The translations under genes and the position numbers were made by a program. The notes under the pieces are model-generated. The model ran no database searches. It saw only the letters and a program-made list of their open reading frames with translations, and was not told the origin of the DNA. A stretch of 64,000 nt of DNA from Rotaria socialis (lineage: Eukaryota; Rotifera; Eurotatoria; Philodinida; Philodinidae): positions 124,001 through 188,000 of the forward strand of contig CAJNYU010000495.1 of the NCBI GenBank assembly GCA_905331475.1, read 5' to 3'. Each line of letters opens with the position of its first letter. The first letter of the stretch is position 1. Below are positions 26,187 to 40,432 of this stretch, piece by piece.

Positions 26187-26747
26187 ATGTTACTTTCAAA
26201 GTATTCATCATCAGCACAGGTCTATTCGAAATTAATTCAACGAATAGCACTACGTCGCTCAGCTTCGTCAACATCAAGTGTTTCTCATACGTCTTCGAAT
26301 AATGACAAACAATATCGAACACCTTTATCTATGGATCCAGAATTTCGTCCATCACCCGATAATGAATTACCACGTGCTAAAACATCGGAAATGAAAGGAA
26401 TAACATTTAACATTCGTGATTTCTATCAAAATTATTTTCCTAATGATCCAGTCGAAGCACGCTTACCAACACCATGGCATATGGATATTTATTATCGTAA
26501 ACAATACTATATAATTGGCGCTTTACTTGGTGTTTTTTTCGGTATATATGTTTCATATCGACGAATACTTGTTGATCGTGCACGTAGAAGTGATTGGGAA
26601 AAGCATCATGGTGATCCATTGAGTTATTATGATGTTATTGGTCCGATCGATCCAAGTGTGTCAAGAAAAGCTTGGGATGATAATCCAAATCTGCCACGAC
26701 CACAAGGATGGGTATCGAAAGTTCAAACGGAAAAAGAATTACATTGA
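26187..26747 (+). CDS. Unrecognised single-TM, probably mitochondrial protein
   Basis: An intronless 186-codon frame with a proper ATG. The N-terminus (about residues 1-45) is rich in Ser, Arg and Lys with almost no acids, resembling a mitochondrial targeting peptide. A hydrophobic segment at about residues 108-124 (YYIIGALLGVFFGIYVSY) is followed by Arg/Lys and a soluble C-terminal tail (SDWEKHHGDPLSYYDVIGP ... DDNPNLPRPQGW). The shape resembles small accessory subunits of inner-membrane respiratory complexes, but I could not match it to a named complex I or IV subunit and assign no function. It is transcribed divergently from the ZFAND2 gene, with 383 bp between the start codons. Confidence 0.6.
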   Translation: MLLSKYSSSAQVYSKLIQRIALRRSASSTSSVSHTSSNNDKQYRTPLSMDPEFRPSPDNELPRAKTSEMKGITFNIRDFYQNYFPNDPVEARLPTPWHMDIYYRKQYYIIGALLGVFFGIYVSYRRILVDRARRSDWEKHHGDPLSYYDVIGPIDPSVSRKAWDDNPNLPRPQGWVSKVQTEKELH

Positions 26748-28287
26748 AATCCTATAACGTTATAATTTTTTTGTGTATATTCGATATGTTGTCCTGGAGT
26801 TTTTTTTAGTCAATTAGACACATTCACCTGCTAAACCATTTGTATTCAAAACAACGTCTCTTTCAGATAGTAATCTGTATGAAAGAAGAAGATCATTAAT
26901 ATCGTTTACAAAAATAAATAAAAGATGAATTATTACGGTCGAAAATATGGACATTTTAGTTTCGAATCATTTAAATTTCAGAAAGAGTTGAATAAAACAG
27001 TGTGCAATTAAACGATATATTCCAATGAGAATATTAATCGAACTAGTTGTGAAAATTTTCATTTCGATTCATTATCGATAACTTATCAGGCATAAATAAG
27101 AAGATTTATTGATATGAAACTATCAAAAAAAAGAATTGAAAACAGATACGATAAGTTCGACACTTGATTTTAAAAAAATCAAAATAACTTCAATTATAAC
27201 ATGTAAATATCCATAGAAATATAAAAAGCTTCGATTTCATCAATAGATTTGACTGGACTATTGAATGTTCAATGATTTTCACTTTTCTAGGACTGCTGAC
27301 TCTTGACGAACTCATATTTTCAAACTGAAATGCGAAGCTTTCGAAAAACGCTTGTTCTATACTTTATTCATGGAAAAGTCTTATGTCTCGGAAAGAATTT
27401 GTTCTGAACTCATGAGGATTTTTCTTATTAAAAGCTTCAGAATTGATTTTCATTGAAAAATAATCCTAAACCTGTTACAGTTTTTATTTGATCACAATAA
27501 AATTATATCCTGCCCATTGTGAAAACATGATATTCTGAATAAAAACTGGAGTCCTGCAATTCCAGAAATAGACTTCCTTCTGGATGAAGTCTTGGTCATA
27601 AAAATGAATAATTTTTCACCTTGTCATTAAAATAACTTCGCACGAAATAACCACATCAGTGTTTTAATTAGTATAATACGTATAAGAAATTATTTTGGTT
27701 CAGTTACCACATTGTTTATTGAATTACCATCAATCGTTAAGATCTCCCAGTTCCGTTGGGAATATCCGTTCCATACCATATCGAATAAGTAGAATATTTC
27801 ATTTCTATTCAACAGGTCTGTTACTACACATGTCACTATTGAATAGTACGAAAAAATCAATTTTATGTCCAAGAGAAAATGTCAATAAAAAAGATAAAAG
27901 TCGAGATCAATACTCAATTGATAAAATTTAATTTTCATTTAAGAATTTTCAATTCACGATTCTATACTTTAATTGTGTCTTAGATTAAATTCTATTTAAA
28001 GGTAATACAACAGTTGCACTGTACTTGATCAATCTATATTCAATCGAAAGCTTGGCGTATTGTTAGAAATAGTAAAGATCTTATTGATTTTGTTCACACT
28101 AATTTTGGAGAATTTTTCATTGTAAATATTCATTACTTTTTTAGTATAGTTTAATTTCTTTTCTTCTTATTAATATTATTATTATTAAGTACATATGACT
28201 CCCAATAATGAATGCAGTTGTCTAGCCAAATCAATAATCAGATAGTTTATTAGTTCTTTTTGTGGCACGGAATATAAAGTAGGTAGC
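26748..28287. other. Intergenic, no gene recognised
   Basis: AT-rich. Small open frames on both strands near 27.7-27.9 kb overlap each other and show no motif, so they are treated as chance. Confidence 0.4.
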
Positions 28288-28538
28288 TTAAAACTCAAGG
28301 GGGAAAAAGCTGATTTAAATCACAGTAAAACTCAACTTACAATCAATATAAATTAACTGTATTGGAATGAGTTTGCGTGAGTTTCAGTGCCTTTGAATGA
28401 TTTTCAGTAATAATTTATGATTTGGAATAGTTTTTAGTTAGTTTAGCAAATTTTTCGTTTTCTCAAACTCATTTTATATCAGCTAAACTCAGAAAAATCA
28501 TGAAACTCATAAATTGCTTTTTCCCCCTTGTTAAAACT
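28288..28538. mobile_element. Second hAT-like MITE, 235 bp with 8-bp target duplication
   Basis: The element spans 28296-28530. It starts CAAGGGGGAAAAAGC and ends with the exact reverse complement GCTTTTTCCCCCTTG, a 15-bp perfect terminal inverted repeat. It is flanked by TTAAAACT at 28288-28295 and 28531-28538. The interior contains many short GAGTTT/AAACTC motifs on both strands. It has no coding capacity. The 8-bp duplication fits hAT, but the ends differ from the element at 23.9 kb, so this is a separate family. Confidence 0.9.
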
Positions 28539-29631
28539 ACTATAAATACAGGAAATTTATTATAATGTAGAAGTTCTTAGAACTAGTTATTGATGAAGCA
28601 CAATAAATTATTGATATGAGTTTCTTACCATTTTCTTTCATCTAAATTTTAAAACTAACTCATCTACGAATTTATTTATTTCTTCTAAACAACCAAATTT
28701 AGACAAGTACCATCTTCACGATATCATGCACTATATATTGTGATCTACTTTTTTTCTATTATTTCTCATTCCTATTATATATTTACGAAGTTTTCAGTTT
28801 CGTTTGTTAAATGGAAATAATATACGATGACATTTTGATACTAAAGAGTCTTTGTATTTCTTACTTTTTCTTCAGAAAATTAATCTTGCTTTCAACGCCA
28901 AAAGGAAAACTCTCCATGTTGCTATGCAATGTTTCATAACAGAAATATATTTAGACAAAATTAAAGGTGGACTCTTAGTAGAAGAGAAAAACTAAATCAA
29001 AAACCACTGTGAGTTGACCAAAATGAGATTCTTTCTAGGAAAAAAATTTGATTTTCACTTGGCAGCTAGAATATCATGAGCTTTCAAAGCCGTCAATATC
29101 ATTCTAAAGTCTATTATTCTCTGCAAATACTCACAAATATATACGTTGATGTTCTACGCTGATGCTGAATACACAAGCTAAGATTTGAGCAAATAAATAA
29201 TACAATCGGTATCTAGTAAACATCTTTTTTTATATTAATGAAATATCATGTTTTATTTATGGTTCATTATTTGTTTGAATCTTTTTTTTTAAGTTTTATA
29301 CCATAATGCTCTCTGTACATTAAAAAAACACACTCACACGCACAATAGACACACAACACATTCGATCATCTATCACGGTGAAAGAATTGAATGAGTTGTT
29401 GATGTGTTTTTTGAATTTGGGTGTCTTGAATCACAAAAGAACAAAGAAAATAATGAACACACAATAAGATCAAATGAACATAGAGAAAGAAGGAAACAAA
29501 CAAACACCCAAAACGAAAACAGGACGAATACTATATTCTACAAAAATGCGTCATATATAAATCTTTACTGTATTAAACAATTCTTTTGTTGTTTATTCAA
29601 ATAGCAGAAAAGAAAAAGATCGTGTCTAATT
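28539..29631. other. Intergenic, 3' flank of the polybromo gene
   Basis: AT-rich, no gene seen. A purine-rich stretch at about 29.4-29.5 kb gives a 66-codon frame of low-complexity composition that I do not call. Confidence 0.4.
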
Positions 29632-32600
29632 TTACCATTCATCTGAAAGTACATTACGAATTCTTATAACGTCTGACCACATATTATCTCTCATCGACCA
29701 TAAAGCTTCATGAACATTATTATAAAGACCGGGACTACCATTTAAAAACCAATTCGATGGTAATGTTCGTGAAGAATTATTTCCATTATTCGTATTCGAT
29801 ACAGTATTCATTGAAGCTTTCAATTGTTTTGGCCAATCAGATATAAATTGATTATCTGGTTTAAGATTCTCAATATATCTGGAAATACGAATAATAAGAA
29901 AATAAAGTTTACTGAAAACATTCGAGTTTTTGTTTACCTTAAATACGCTTCTGAATGAACAAGTCGTTGAGTTCGTGGTGGACATGTAACAATCGCAGCT
30001 GACGGTGGTTTCGGTATTGTTTGCATATTTCCATTCATTGGATGAACATCTATAATGATACAATTTATTCAATAAAACGATTGTTTTTCTTCTTTAAAGA
30101 AACATACTCGACAAAGTAGGATTTGTTTGATAATGTCCATTTAGTGTAACACTTCCATTAACCATTCGTTGTGTATTGATAACTGGCATGTTGTGTGAAT
30201 CGTGAGTTGTAGTGGCTATTGTTGTTGAAGCTGTGTTAGTTGTTATTGCTGTTTGCGTTGTTGTTGGCGCACTGCTAACCTGAAATATGATGATTTCATA
30301 TATATATATACATGTTATCTTATTGTCGCCTATTTACCTCTTGTTCTCTTGCTCGTTCACGCGCCTTTTCTTCATATTTATCACGTTCCGTTGCGGTCAA
30401 TCGTCGCCACTAGAGAAAAAAATAAAAATAAATAGGCGGATTAGTTTGTTGTTATTTTTCTTTCGTGTTATTGTGCTACCTGATCGCCAATCATTCGACT
30501 CATTTCACCGAATGGAATGCCAGGATTATCTTTAATAAGACGTTTTCGTGATTCACTTGCAAATACAAGATATCCACAAGGTGCACGGGCTGATGATCCA
30601 CGTCGACTATTTTTCTGTTTGAAATGAAATAATAGTAAAATTTGTTTTTTGTTATTGAAAATATTGACTTACTCGACTTGTGCTACTACGACTTGGTACA
30701 GTTGATGTACTCAGATTAGTATTAGTATTATTACTACTGTTGGCCGTATCAGAGTTCAAATGATTCGATTGATGCTCGTCTCCATCGACGTTACTGGCAT
30801 GATTGCTATTTGTTTGATCATCCACGTCCATAAACGAGCCATCGTCAATCAATTTGAACGGACCACCAGCAGTATCCTTAATAGAATGAAAAATTGTTTT
30901 AAATAGATTGCATATTTATTTCAATTTAACTATCATTCGTCATTCTCTCAAGTTTGCCGTTTTTACTTAGTATTCTGTTTTGTATCCTATGTCAACTATC
31001 GACTGCTGTCTTCTGTTTTTTTTACTTGTCGAACTAAGCAGTGGGTGGGTATGCACTAGCATGATTCTTACTCAGTTTTGCTTTGCGAACTCTGAATCGA
31101 AGAGTAGCAGCACGAGAAAACGAGAAAGAACAAAAGCAAGGAGGAAAAAAGAAAACATGGGCGACCGAACGACGAATGAATAGGGACAATAACGCATCCC
31201 ATTACGTCCAGTACACACACATATACACGCACGCGTCGCGCGCATTACCTTTGGTTTTATCTCCAGAATGCTGATTTTTCAAAACAAACGACGACGAACG
31301 GACGGAAGCCGTCGTCGATAGTTCTGTTCTGTTGCGCTCGTTCGGATCCCGCTTTACGCACACTCACACGCACAATAATATCTATACGTTAATTCGAACG
31401 ACGATAATTTTGTCGATAAGCAGTAACAACGTCGGCACCGTATAGTCGTCGATATAACTAGCAGCAGGACGAAGAAAAAGAAAAGTTAACTTTGTGTATT
31501 GCTCTTCTCTTTTCTATACGTTCACATTTGCCCGTCGTGTTATTCTTTTTTTTTTCAGTAAACGACAACGTCGAAAGGAAACAGAATAAACGTCGATGCG
31601 TACGCTTGCCCTATTTTGTTACTCGAGAGCTCGAACACAAACGCGCGCTCGGAAGGGCATAAATAGAAAAGAAACGAAGGAGAAGAGGCAGAAAAAAAAA
31701 GAAAGAAAAATAAGTGAGATATATGCGCGGACGACGAGCGATGATGATTTACGAGAACAAATCGATAGAGTTGCTTGCGTTCTATATAGCTATAGCTATG
31801 CTTGGCTTATGTCGAGAAGGAGAAAGAAAAGAAAAGAAAAAAAAGGAAAAAGAGAAAAGGCCGTGTTCATTACTTGTCGAAGTGAAAGTTCTTTACCAAA
31901 AATCCAGATTTCATCAATGAATGCTTTCGATGATAATGATGGTCTCTAGAGAATGAAAAAAACACGAAAAAAAGACGTTAGAATTGTAAAATATATTGAT
32001 TACTTTTAATGCTTTTGTTAAAGATCGAAGACTATGATTATCTGGAATATACTGTGATTCACATACATAAACGTCACATTCAGAAATTTCAGTTAAACGG
32101 TCTAGAAATAAAATAAATAAAAAAGACATTTATTCAATCAAAAAAATCAATAACTTACGAGTACAATAATGTTTAAGTGATAGTACTGAACATTTTCCTA
32201 TAATATTTTCAACAGAAATCTCTTTTTTTGAACCATCACATTTAAGAACTTCTCGTTCATAGGAAGATTTAGTTGTTACAATTAATTGTTCTCGATTAGT
32301 TATATCGTATGGTCGAATAAACAATGGACCGATGATTATATATGAACTAGAACAAAAAAAATCAATATATAAATATGTATTTATGAATCAAGAAAAAACG
32401 TGTTATTTTTCGTGACCTAAATAAATAGCGATGATATAAGATGGCCAGAATAATGAGTGTTTTTCAACAACATACAAAAAGTCAATCAATGTGTTTTTCT
32501 AATAATATTTTTATGTGTAATAAAACTGATTTCCAACTAAGAATTTATTGTATTTTACTTCTCGAAATGATATGCATATAATTCAAAAGATCTTTCGGTA

Positions 32601-35600
32601 AAGTTTTTGTAATTTACAAAATTTCAATAAATAGAGTTATACGACCACAAAGAAGTTCTCAACAATGACTGTAAAAGATAATAAAGACAAAATGATTTCC
32701 ACAGCAACGAATTGTAAATAGTGCCAAATAGAAAAATCAAACGACACGTGTTAGCACATCGAGTTTTCAGCTTCAAGTTAGATTAGATAGGAAGAAAAAA
32801 AGAAACTCTTGATATTTTCATAACATAGTTATTATTTCAATAGTTGTCAGAGAATTTATGTAATTGACATCTCTTTGCAAGTACAGAAAATGTTAATGAA
32901 AACCTTTAATAATTCAAGATTAATTGTATTCAAACAGATAATCAAAGAATAAGCAAGTTTTTACAAAATAAGAAATATTATTGTGAGCTACATGTCAAAA
33001 TGATCTAATGTTTTACGTGATCTATTAATAATGGTGATTTTCACTTGGGTATAAATCTTTGTGAAAATCTACTTTTTCTAATTGATTAAGTCAAAATTCT
33101 TTATTATGAAATGAATAAAATAACTAAATATTATGTAACTAGAGAGATGTCAAATGATGAATAGATCGGCATCTGAAATTATTCGAAAATTTTTCTTAAT
33201 TTAAAGTGGAGAACGTACTGATAACAAAAAAAGCTGTCAGTGCAATTCCTATGAGATTCAAATATGAAATATGATGGAGAAGCTGACATTAACAAACGGC
33301 ATGCACTAATCTACATTTTCGATTTGCAGAATACTACATTCAAGAAATATCTGTCAATTATGAAAGTATGTTAATCATAAAACCGTAGCAATGAATATAG
33401 AAGGACAAAAGAACTTTTCAATTGTCTTTTCTACTCATACCAAGATATTTTTTGATACGCCTTTCAGTGTCCTTGACGAGAGAGAGAGCGCGTAAGACTC
33501 TACTAGGATACTTGTCACATTTCGTTTTGTGATGAAGAAAAGTGCGTTGCTTAGTATCCGTCAAGGTTTATGGTAGACAGAGTGGAGGTGAATTTCTACT
33601 TCTATGAATCAATATTCATTTTGGATCTTATTACAGAAGTTTAGAAAAGAGTATCTAAAAAAATGGATCTTAGATGCCTGACATTTTTCATAAATCTATT
33701 AGCTATTTTTCTTGATATAGTCGTATCAAATCAGTCGATTGCTTTACATTACAAATTTGGAAATTTTTGATCAACATATCATATTTTAAGCTATGTGGAT
33801 CACTATTAGATGTGAAGATAACTTGAATAAAAAGAAAGGCGTTTCTCGAGTATTCACTCAGTTGGCACTGATTTTGAAGTCAGAGAACCTTTTGAATTTA
33901 TGTAAAAAATATACAATGTTGATTAAATATTAAATTAATTTGAAATAATTATAAAAAAAAGCATTCGGTCATATTTATACTATATGAAATATTATTCAAA
34001 AGTTTCATGTCGTAAACTTACTCATTATGTTTCCAAATCTGATCTATTCTCACTATAGATCTTTTATTAACTTGATTACTATTTTCATGAATATAAACAT
34101 AATCTCCAATTTTATAGAAACAACTAGATGAAATAACTATTTGTTCATAAAATTGTTTTTTATCAATTAAATTTTCATTTAATTTTTCATTTATAACACA
34201 ATCATATGGAATTGTTTCTTTAATTTTTTCAATAATATCGACAGGTATTGAATCATTATCAGTCGTTGATTGTCGATGTAATAAACTATCACTATTAATA
34301 TTCAATGGTTCGCGTGTAGGTTCAAGTATGATTTCTCTTGGAATTAATTTAACACGTTTATTTTCTGGTAAATTCCACCATTTGATTTTTTTCACAGCTT
34401 TTGTTTTAATATTATAACGTGATTCACATACATATATATCTTTATCGGAATCTTGAAATTTTAATGATGAATGTGTTTGATTTTCAATGATAGGTTCAAG
34501 TTTATAATAATCTTTTACATGTAAAACATGACATAAACCTTGAATTTTATTCATTTCTATATGTTCAACAGTTTGTGTTAAGAAAACTTCTTGACGAAGA
34601 AATTTCTTTGTTGCTATATGATATGTTTCATTAGGACGATAAAATTGTGAACCATTAAAATAGTCTTCATTATCCGTACGTTCAAATGATTCAATACAAA
34701 TGATACTTGGTTCACTTTTTTCATCATTTGGTTCAATATAAACAAAATCACCGACATAAAATGTTTCACCTTTAAATAAAAGACTATTTTCGGTTGATAA
34801 AGTAGATTTTGTTGACTAGAACAAAAGCAAAAGAAACAACATAATAAATCAAATTATTAATATCATAGAAGTTTATATTGATTTGATGTACATGCTAATA
34901 TATTTTTGAATGTGTCTGAAGCTCAATTGTGATTATACAACTAATTATTAGATCGATTTTTAGGCATTGAATCAGTCAATCGAAAGTTTTGGGTGTAGAT
35001 GTCTACCTGTCGATAGGTTGAATGAGTTTTAGAATGATCAGATAGTTCTCGAAACTGGTTAAAAGATTTCAATTCTTGTTAACATTCTTTTTTGTGAGCC
35101 CAAATGCTGAAATTTAGCTGAAGGAGTTCTGTCGATCGTGAAAGAATCTTCTAAAGGATTAATTGTTGTTTTTAGTTCGAGCCTTTTCAAGATTTTTGCA
35201 AGAGAAATCATCTAGAGAATGCTAAAAAAAATGTTCACATCAACATCGTTTATCCGATATCTAAGAAAAATCACAGATGAGCAGTATGGCAGAGTCAATA
35301 CTGTTCGATCCTCATTTTTTAATCATTGATGAAACAAGAACTAAATCGTTGATCATTTTCATCAGAGGGAAATATCTTATAAATATTTATCATACAACAA
35401 CATTTCCAATAACTAGAGGATTAATTTCCATAAAAATATATAAATACTTGAAAGAAAGAGATTACGTATTCACTAGTACGCATACATCAGAAAATAGCTA
35501 TTTTTCCATGGTAATTTCTTTTTGTATCTACCAAATTTCCGGAGCTTAGACAAACACAGTATTTTATTTAGATTGATCATATCTACAGGCAAAAGCTAGT

Positions 35601-38600
35601 CCGAAGGGAGAATTTTTCTTTTTTAATTTGCATCGTGAATAAAACATTGCGAAAGCACAAAAATGTGATAATGACCGTGTTGAATACGACCTTAAATTCT
35701 TAAAAACTATTCATTTATTATTACTCAAGGTTATTGCTCTTCTTTTCTATCAAAAGAAATCTGTCAAAAGATAAACAATGCATTTAAACTAAAATAAAAC
35801 ATTACGTACAGATTCTTTCTTTTCATCAATATCCGATAATTTTGTAGTCGATATACTGTTCTGATTTTTAGTATTTGCCAATGAATCTTTCTCTGATTGT
35901 TCACGAATAAGTTCTTGTTGTAAACTATTTTCAGTAAATAAAAGTGCTGGTGATTGAAGTATACTGCCATTTGAACACAGTGCATTACGTAAACCAATAT
36001 AATATTTTTGTAATTCAATTGTATCTTGATAAATCTATTTAACACGCATCAAATAATTTCAAGCAAAGGGACAAGTAACAATTAAATTTACCTGAGAATC
36101 AATTGCACTCAATTTTCGTACCCGTTCAAATACTTTAAATAGATCATCTTGAAAAATGTCCAATCGTCGATAGCATCGCTTAAGAATATAGAATATAATT
36201 CAGTTATTCAGTGATTCTCTACAATACCTTATTAAGATTTTGTTTAATCAGATCATATGTATATATAATATCAAATCTGTGACGCAAAAACAAATCGTAA
36301 GCAATTAGATTAAATAATCTTTTTTAGTATGATTCTTCTTACGGTTCATTGTCAGTTTGTTCCGAAAATTCAGTAAACGAATCAGTATAAAAGCGACCTT
36401 TGAAATCCTTCAATAAAAAATTCAAGTTCAAAAATTATAAAGAGAGAAAAAACCTACTTCAGCATTGAATGTTTGTATAAATAGATTCCAAATTAAATCT
36501 TGAACTAGATTCTGTACATTATTAACATTGAATTCGGCATTGGTTAATTTTTTTCTTTCATTAATTAAAACTTGCTGAAGTAAAAGTGCATCCTAAATAA
36601 ATAAAAATCAAGTAAACACTGTCTATTTTTTTGTTATAAATGCTATACATACTCTATAAATAGTTGAACCAGGTTCATTATATAAACAAGCATTATCCAA
36701 CATTAATTGTAAATCATTAGATAACTCGTCAACCGATGAATATTGTCGTGATTCAATGCGTTTTAGATCAATGGGCCGTTGAATTATTTCATAATAATCT
36801 GGATAGTCAATTTTTGATGGTAACGCTAAAAATACTGTTGATAATATTCGTCCATGATGATCCGTATAATTTTTTATTGTTTGAATAATATTATTGAATT
36901 TATCATTGAATGTACTCGATGATCTAAATGAATATAAATAAAAATATCAAGAAGCAAAAAGTAATTTTTCGTCTTTACTTTTTTACTATTCCTTGATTAC
37001 TAGGACGATTTGCAATTAAAGTGCGCATAAATTTTTCTTTCTTATTCATTAATTTTTTATATTTACTAACTAATATATGTTCAAGTTGACATGCATTTTT
37101 GTATATATATGATTCATCAACATTGTAAGTTTTTGCATTATTAAACATACGATTTAGATCATTCACGATATCTTGTTCACGTTTATACTACAAAAAAACG
37201 GGAAAAATTATTTGTTTTCATTATTTAAATAAACGAAAATCACTTTGACTCACTTCGCCTTTATCGATTTTATCTTTTATCATAGACATATCAATAGGTT
37301 GTTCAATAGATTCATAATAATCTGGATATTCACTTGCAGATGGTAATTGTAAAAATGGTGTTATTAAACTTATGTTATTTTCCTTTAAAAGAGAAAAAAG
37401 AATTGAAAAAATCAACAATATTGAGTGTAAAATTTACTTTATATTCTCGAATATAATTATAGAGATTATCGATGTTTTGTTCGGTAAATTTGAGAATTTG
37501 TTTTGATGGACGACCTCGTTGAGACTAAAAGAATAATCGCATGAATCAATTATATAGAAAAAGTACAGATTCGAAATTACATTCGGTGATTGAAGAGCAG
37601 AAGATTGTAAAGCTGAATGATTCCGTGATTCAGATTGATGATTAATTAATTGCTCCATATGTTCTTCTTTTATAGGAATCTGAAAGAAAATAATACGGTC
37701 GATATTTTTACGAATTCTATCAAACTTTCGTTCAATTACCGATGAAATATGGACGCGAACTTCTTTTATACGTGGTTTATGTTCATCAAAACCAAGTTCA
37801 TGAGCTTTAAGAAGAGCAACATCCATCAACTTTCGGGCACTCTAAAATAGAAAGATAATTTTAATTACAAAAGAAAGATTATTGAACAAAGGCATATTTT
37901 CAGATAATATCAACACACCCAAAAACACAAAATATTCTTTTATTTCCCTTAAACATGTGACAAATGGTGTCAATACAACGATGATAGCATTTCTTTTGAT
38001 TTTATTATATAACTGTTTTATTAATTATTTTCTTTTATTCGATCAGAGAATACTAAAACAGACAGTAAATTTCAATTCAAAATTAGTCAATTGATACTAA
38101 TCTATATATTCGTTTATAAAGATAGATATCACCAACCATAATTCGGTCTATGGAAATTCTCTAAACTGAGTTTCTTCTCAAAGTCATCTCAAATATCGGT
38201 ACGTTTTTATCGTATCGGTATGTCTCTGAACAAACCAACATACGTTTTCTACAAGCCAAAGAAGAACACCACAAAAATGACTAACTTGATTTCGTAGACT
38301 ACAGAAATGAGGGTCTATATCTCTATTGATATCGTCACTTTATTTTGACTCGTCATCAGAATTATTCTCTAGTAGACAAGTCATTTTTTTTCTGGAATCC
38401 ATAAAATTAAAATATTTAATTTCATTTGATGTCAATTTTTCTCAATAAAATTTTCTCTTGACTATTTTGAATTTTGTATAGATTTTACTGTGTATCACAT
38501 ATATTTTCTCTTATTTTTAAATTTACTTACATTGTATATTAATGATCCTTCTTGATTATATTGCATAGCATTATTAAACATTAAATTAAGATCATCAAAA

Positions 38601-40432
38601 AGATCGCCTAAGTGATTATATTCTCCTTTCTAAAAAAAAGAAAAAGGAGATAAACAAACATTTTCGCATGATTAATAATGATGTTCATTTTCTTGTGTAC
38701 ATACCTTAATATGATTTTTAATCACTGACATAGAAATCGGTCGTTTTATTTCTTCATAATAATCTTGATGAAATCTTCTCTTGGGTAATTTCATAAATGG
38801 ATCAATAAGATTTTGTGCGCCAAGTTTAAAAGTTTTCACAGCATTATATAAAATTCGAAAAGAATCTTCTTCACCAAGCGAACTTGTATCTGAATCCACT
38901 CCATCATCATTTTGTTGTTGTTGATCGTGTTGTATTCTTATAACATCTTCATCGTCTGGTTCTTCAGGATAATCTATATTAGCAATTTCCGTTGATAAAA
39001 GTTCTTCACGTTGATGCGGTCTTAATCGATCATTTTTTGTTTTTAGAGCTGATTCAAGATCATGTCGAACAGATGTTATCAGTTTGCGAAATGCACAGGC
39101 ATCCTATAAAGCAAATTAAACAATTCCATATATATATGTATATACGTATTTTTTCTGAATTAAAGAAATTTTAGAACTAGATTGAAGTCGATATCTCACA
39201 ATCACTGTTGTCTCTAGAACGTTCATCTTAGCCTCATTCGAAAATTCGCATGTTGTTTTTTAATACTTTATAAATTTGTGATTTTGGATCATTATATTTT
39301 TTTGCATTGGAAATCATTAATAACAAATCATTTTCCATATCATCTAATGTTAAATATTGGTTATTTTGTATTTTCATCGCGATCATTTTTAGATCGATCG
39401 GATTTGTTACAATTAGATAATAATCTGGATAAAACTATAAACAAATGAGAATAAATTAATTATAGAAATAAAAAGAATAACTAAAAATTTTTACTTTTCG
39501 CGAAGGTAAAAATAGAAAGATTTCTGACATTACACGATCATTGAGGTTTGCATTGTAAATAGCTGTAAAAAATTCTTCAAAATAATATGGATCAATTGAA
39601 AGATTATCATTGGATTCTTCACGTTCAACTTTTATGGTTGTACCATTAGGTACGATTCCATTTGATTGTCGATTTACACGTTGTTTTTTTTCAATCGTTT
39701 CTTCGTTATCTATTTCATTATTCTATTTTCAAATAGAAACATTAGTATAGTTGTTTTTTTTTTCAATAAAAAACGATCTTTCAATTTACTTTTTTTAGTA
39801 TTCGTTTTCGATTTGGATTTTCATCATTTATTTTAGAAAAGAAATATTTTGATAAATCATTTGCATCACGCCATTCATTGGAATTTTTCTAATAGAAAAA
39901 CATAAAGAAATGTATGTTACAAACAAATATCATCGAATCAAATTTATTTTACTCGATAAAAAGTTTTTGCATTATTTACAAGCAATTGTATATCATCAAT
40001 AAATTGTTCTAATGTTCGATATTCATCTGTACGAATTTTCTGTTGGATACGAATTAAATCAATTGGTTGCTTTATTAATGTGTAGTAATCTGCATGGGTT
40101 CTAAATATGAGAATTTTTTTAAATTCAACTTCATGCACAATTAAAAAGAAAGACAAAAAGAAATACCTTTTACTTGGTAAACGTATAAAATTTTCACAAA
40201 CAATCCGACCATCTTCAGATTTATAAGCGCGTGCAGCATCATACAATTCTTGACAAAGATCATTCTAGTGAAATAAACAATTTAATGTAAATATTAGGTT
40301 TTTATTAAAACGGAATATTCTTACTGTCTCTCGATCATCGATTACTTTTCGTGTACGTTTTAGTACACTTTGGTTACTAGTCGGTTCGATGTCATCGTCA
40401 CGATCACTTGCGCTGTGAACGCGCTTAGGCAT
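29632..40432 (-). CDS. PBRM1: Polybromo-1, bromodomain subunit of the PBAF chromatin remodeller
   Basis: The ATG at 40432 begins MPKRVHSASDRDDD; the stop is at 29632-29634. In transcript order there are six bromodomains: BD1 40.26-39.95 kb, BD2 about 39.6-39.2 kb, BD3 38.9-38.5 kb, BD4 37.4-37.0 kb, BD5 about 36.9-36.5 kb, and a divergent BD6 36.4-36.0 kb. Two BAH domains follow (34.8-34.0 kb, and 34.1-31.9 kb across a 1.6-kb intron), then an HMG box (30.6-30.3 kb, RAPCGYLVFASESRK ... WRRLTATERDKYEEKARE) and a C-terminal tail. This order is diagnostic of polybromo-1, which reads acetylated histones for PBAF (SWI/SNF) in the nucleus. BD2-BD5 keep the acetyl-lysine Asn (AxxYN). BD1 has FYR and BD6 lacks it, as I recall for vertebrate PBRM1. 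There are many short introns, plus large ones at about 30.88-31.90, 32.35-34.02, 34.82-35.81 and 38.1-38.5 kb. Confidence 0.9.
30877..31900 (-). other. PBRM1: CpG-rich intron of the polybromo gene
   Basis: This 1-kb intron separates the BAH2 and HMG-box exons. Unlike the rest of the window, it has a block at about 31.08-31.75 kb dense in CG dinucleotides (CGACGACG, GTCGTCG, CGCGCG-type words). A TATA-like CATAAATAG lies near 31658 on the plus strand. Open frames inside are low-complexity Arg/Lys-rich and not convincing. It could be an internal promoter or an inserted sequence. Confidence 0.5.
32348..34017 (-). other. PBRM1: Longest polybromo intron, nothing recognised
   Basis: About 1.6 kb of AT-rich sequence between the two exons of the second BAH domain. 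There is a short GA-repeat near 33480. No coding or inverted-repeat structure was seen. Confidence 0.5.

Noticed and set aside
27690..27931. Overlapping open frames on both strands
   Set aside because: Mutually overlapping, short and without motif.
31596..31949. 117-codon plus-strand open frame opposite the polybromo gene
   Set aside because: Low-complexity Arg/Lys/Glu-rich composition from purine-rich intron DNA, and it overlaps a real polybromo exon at its end.
35277..35549. 90-codon plus-strand frame within a polybromo intron
   Set aside because: No recognisable motif and no splice or start context. It lies antisense inside a well-supported intron.
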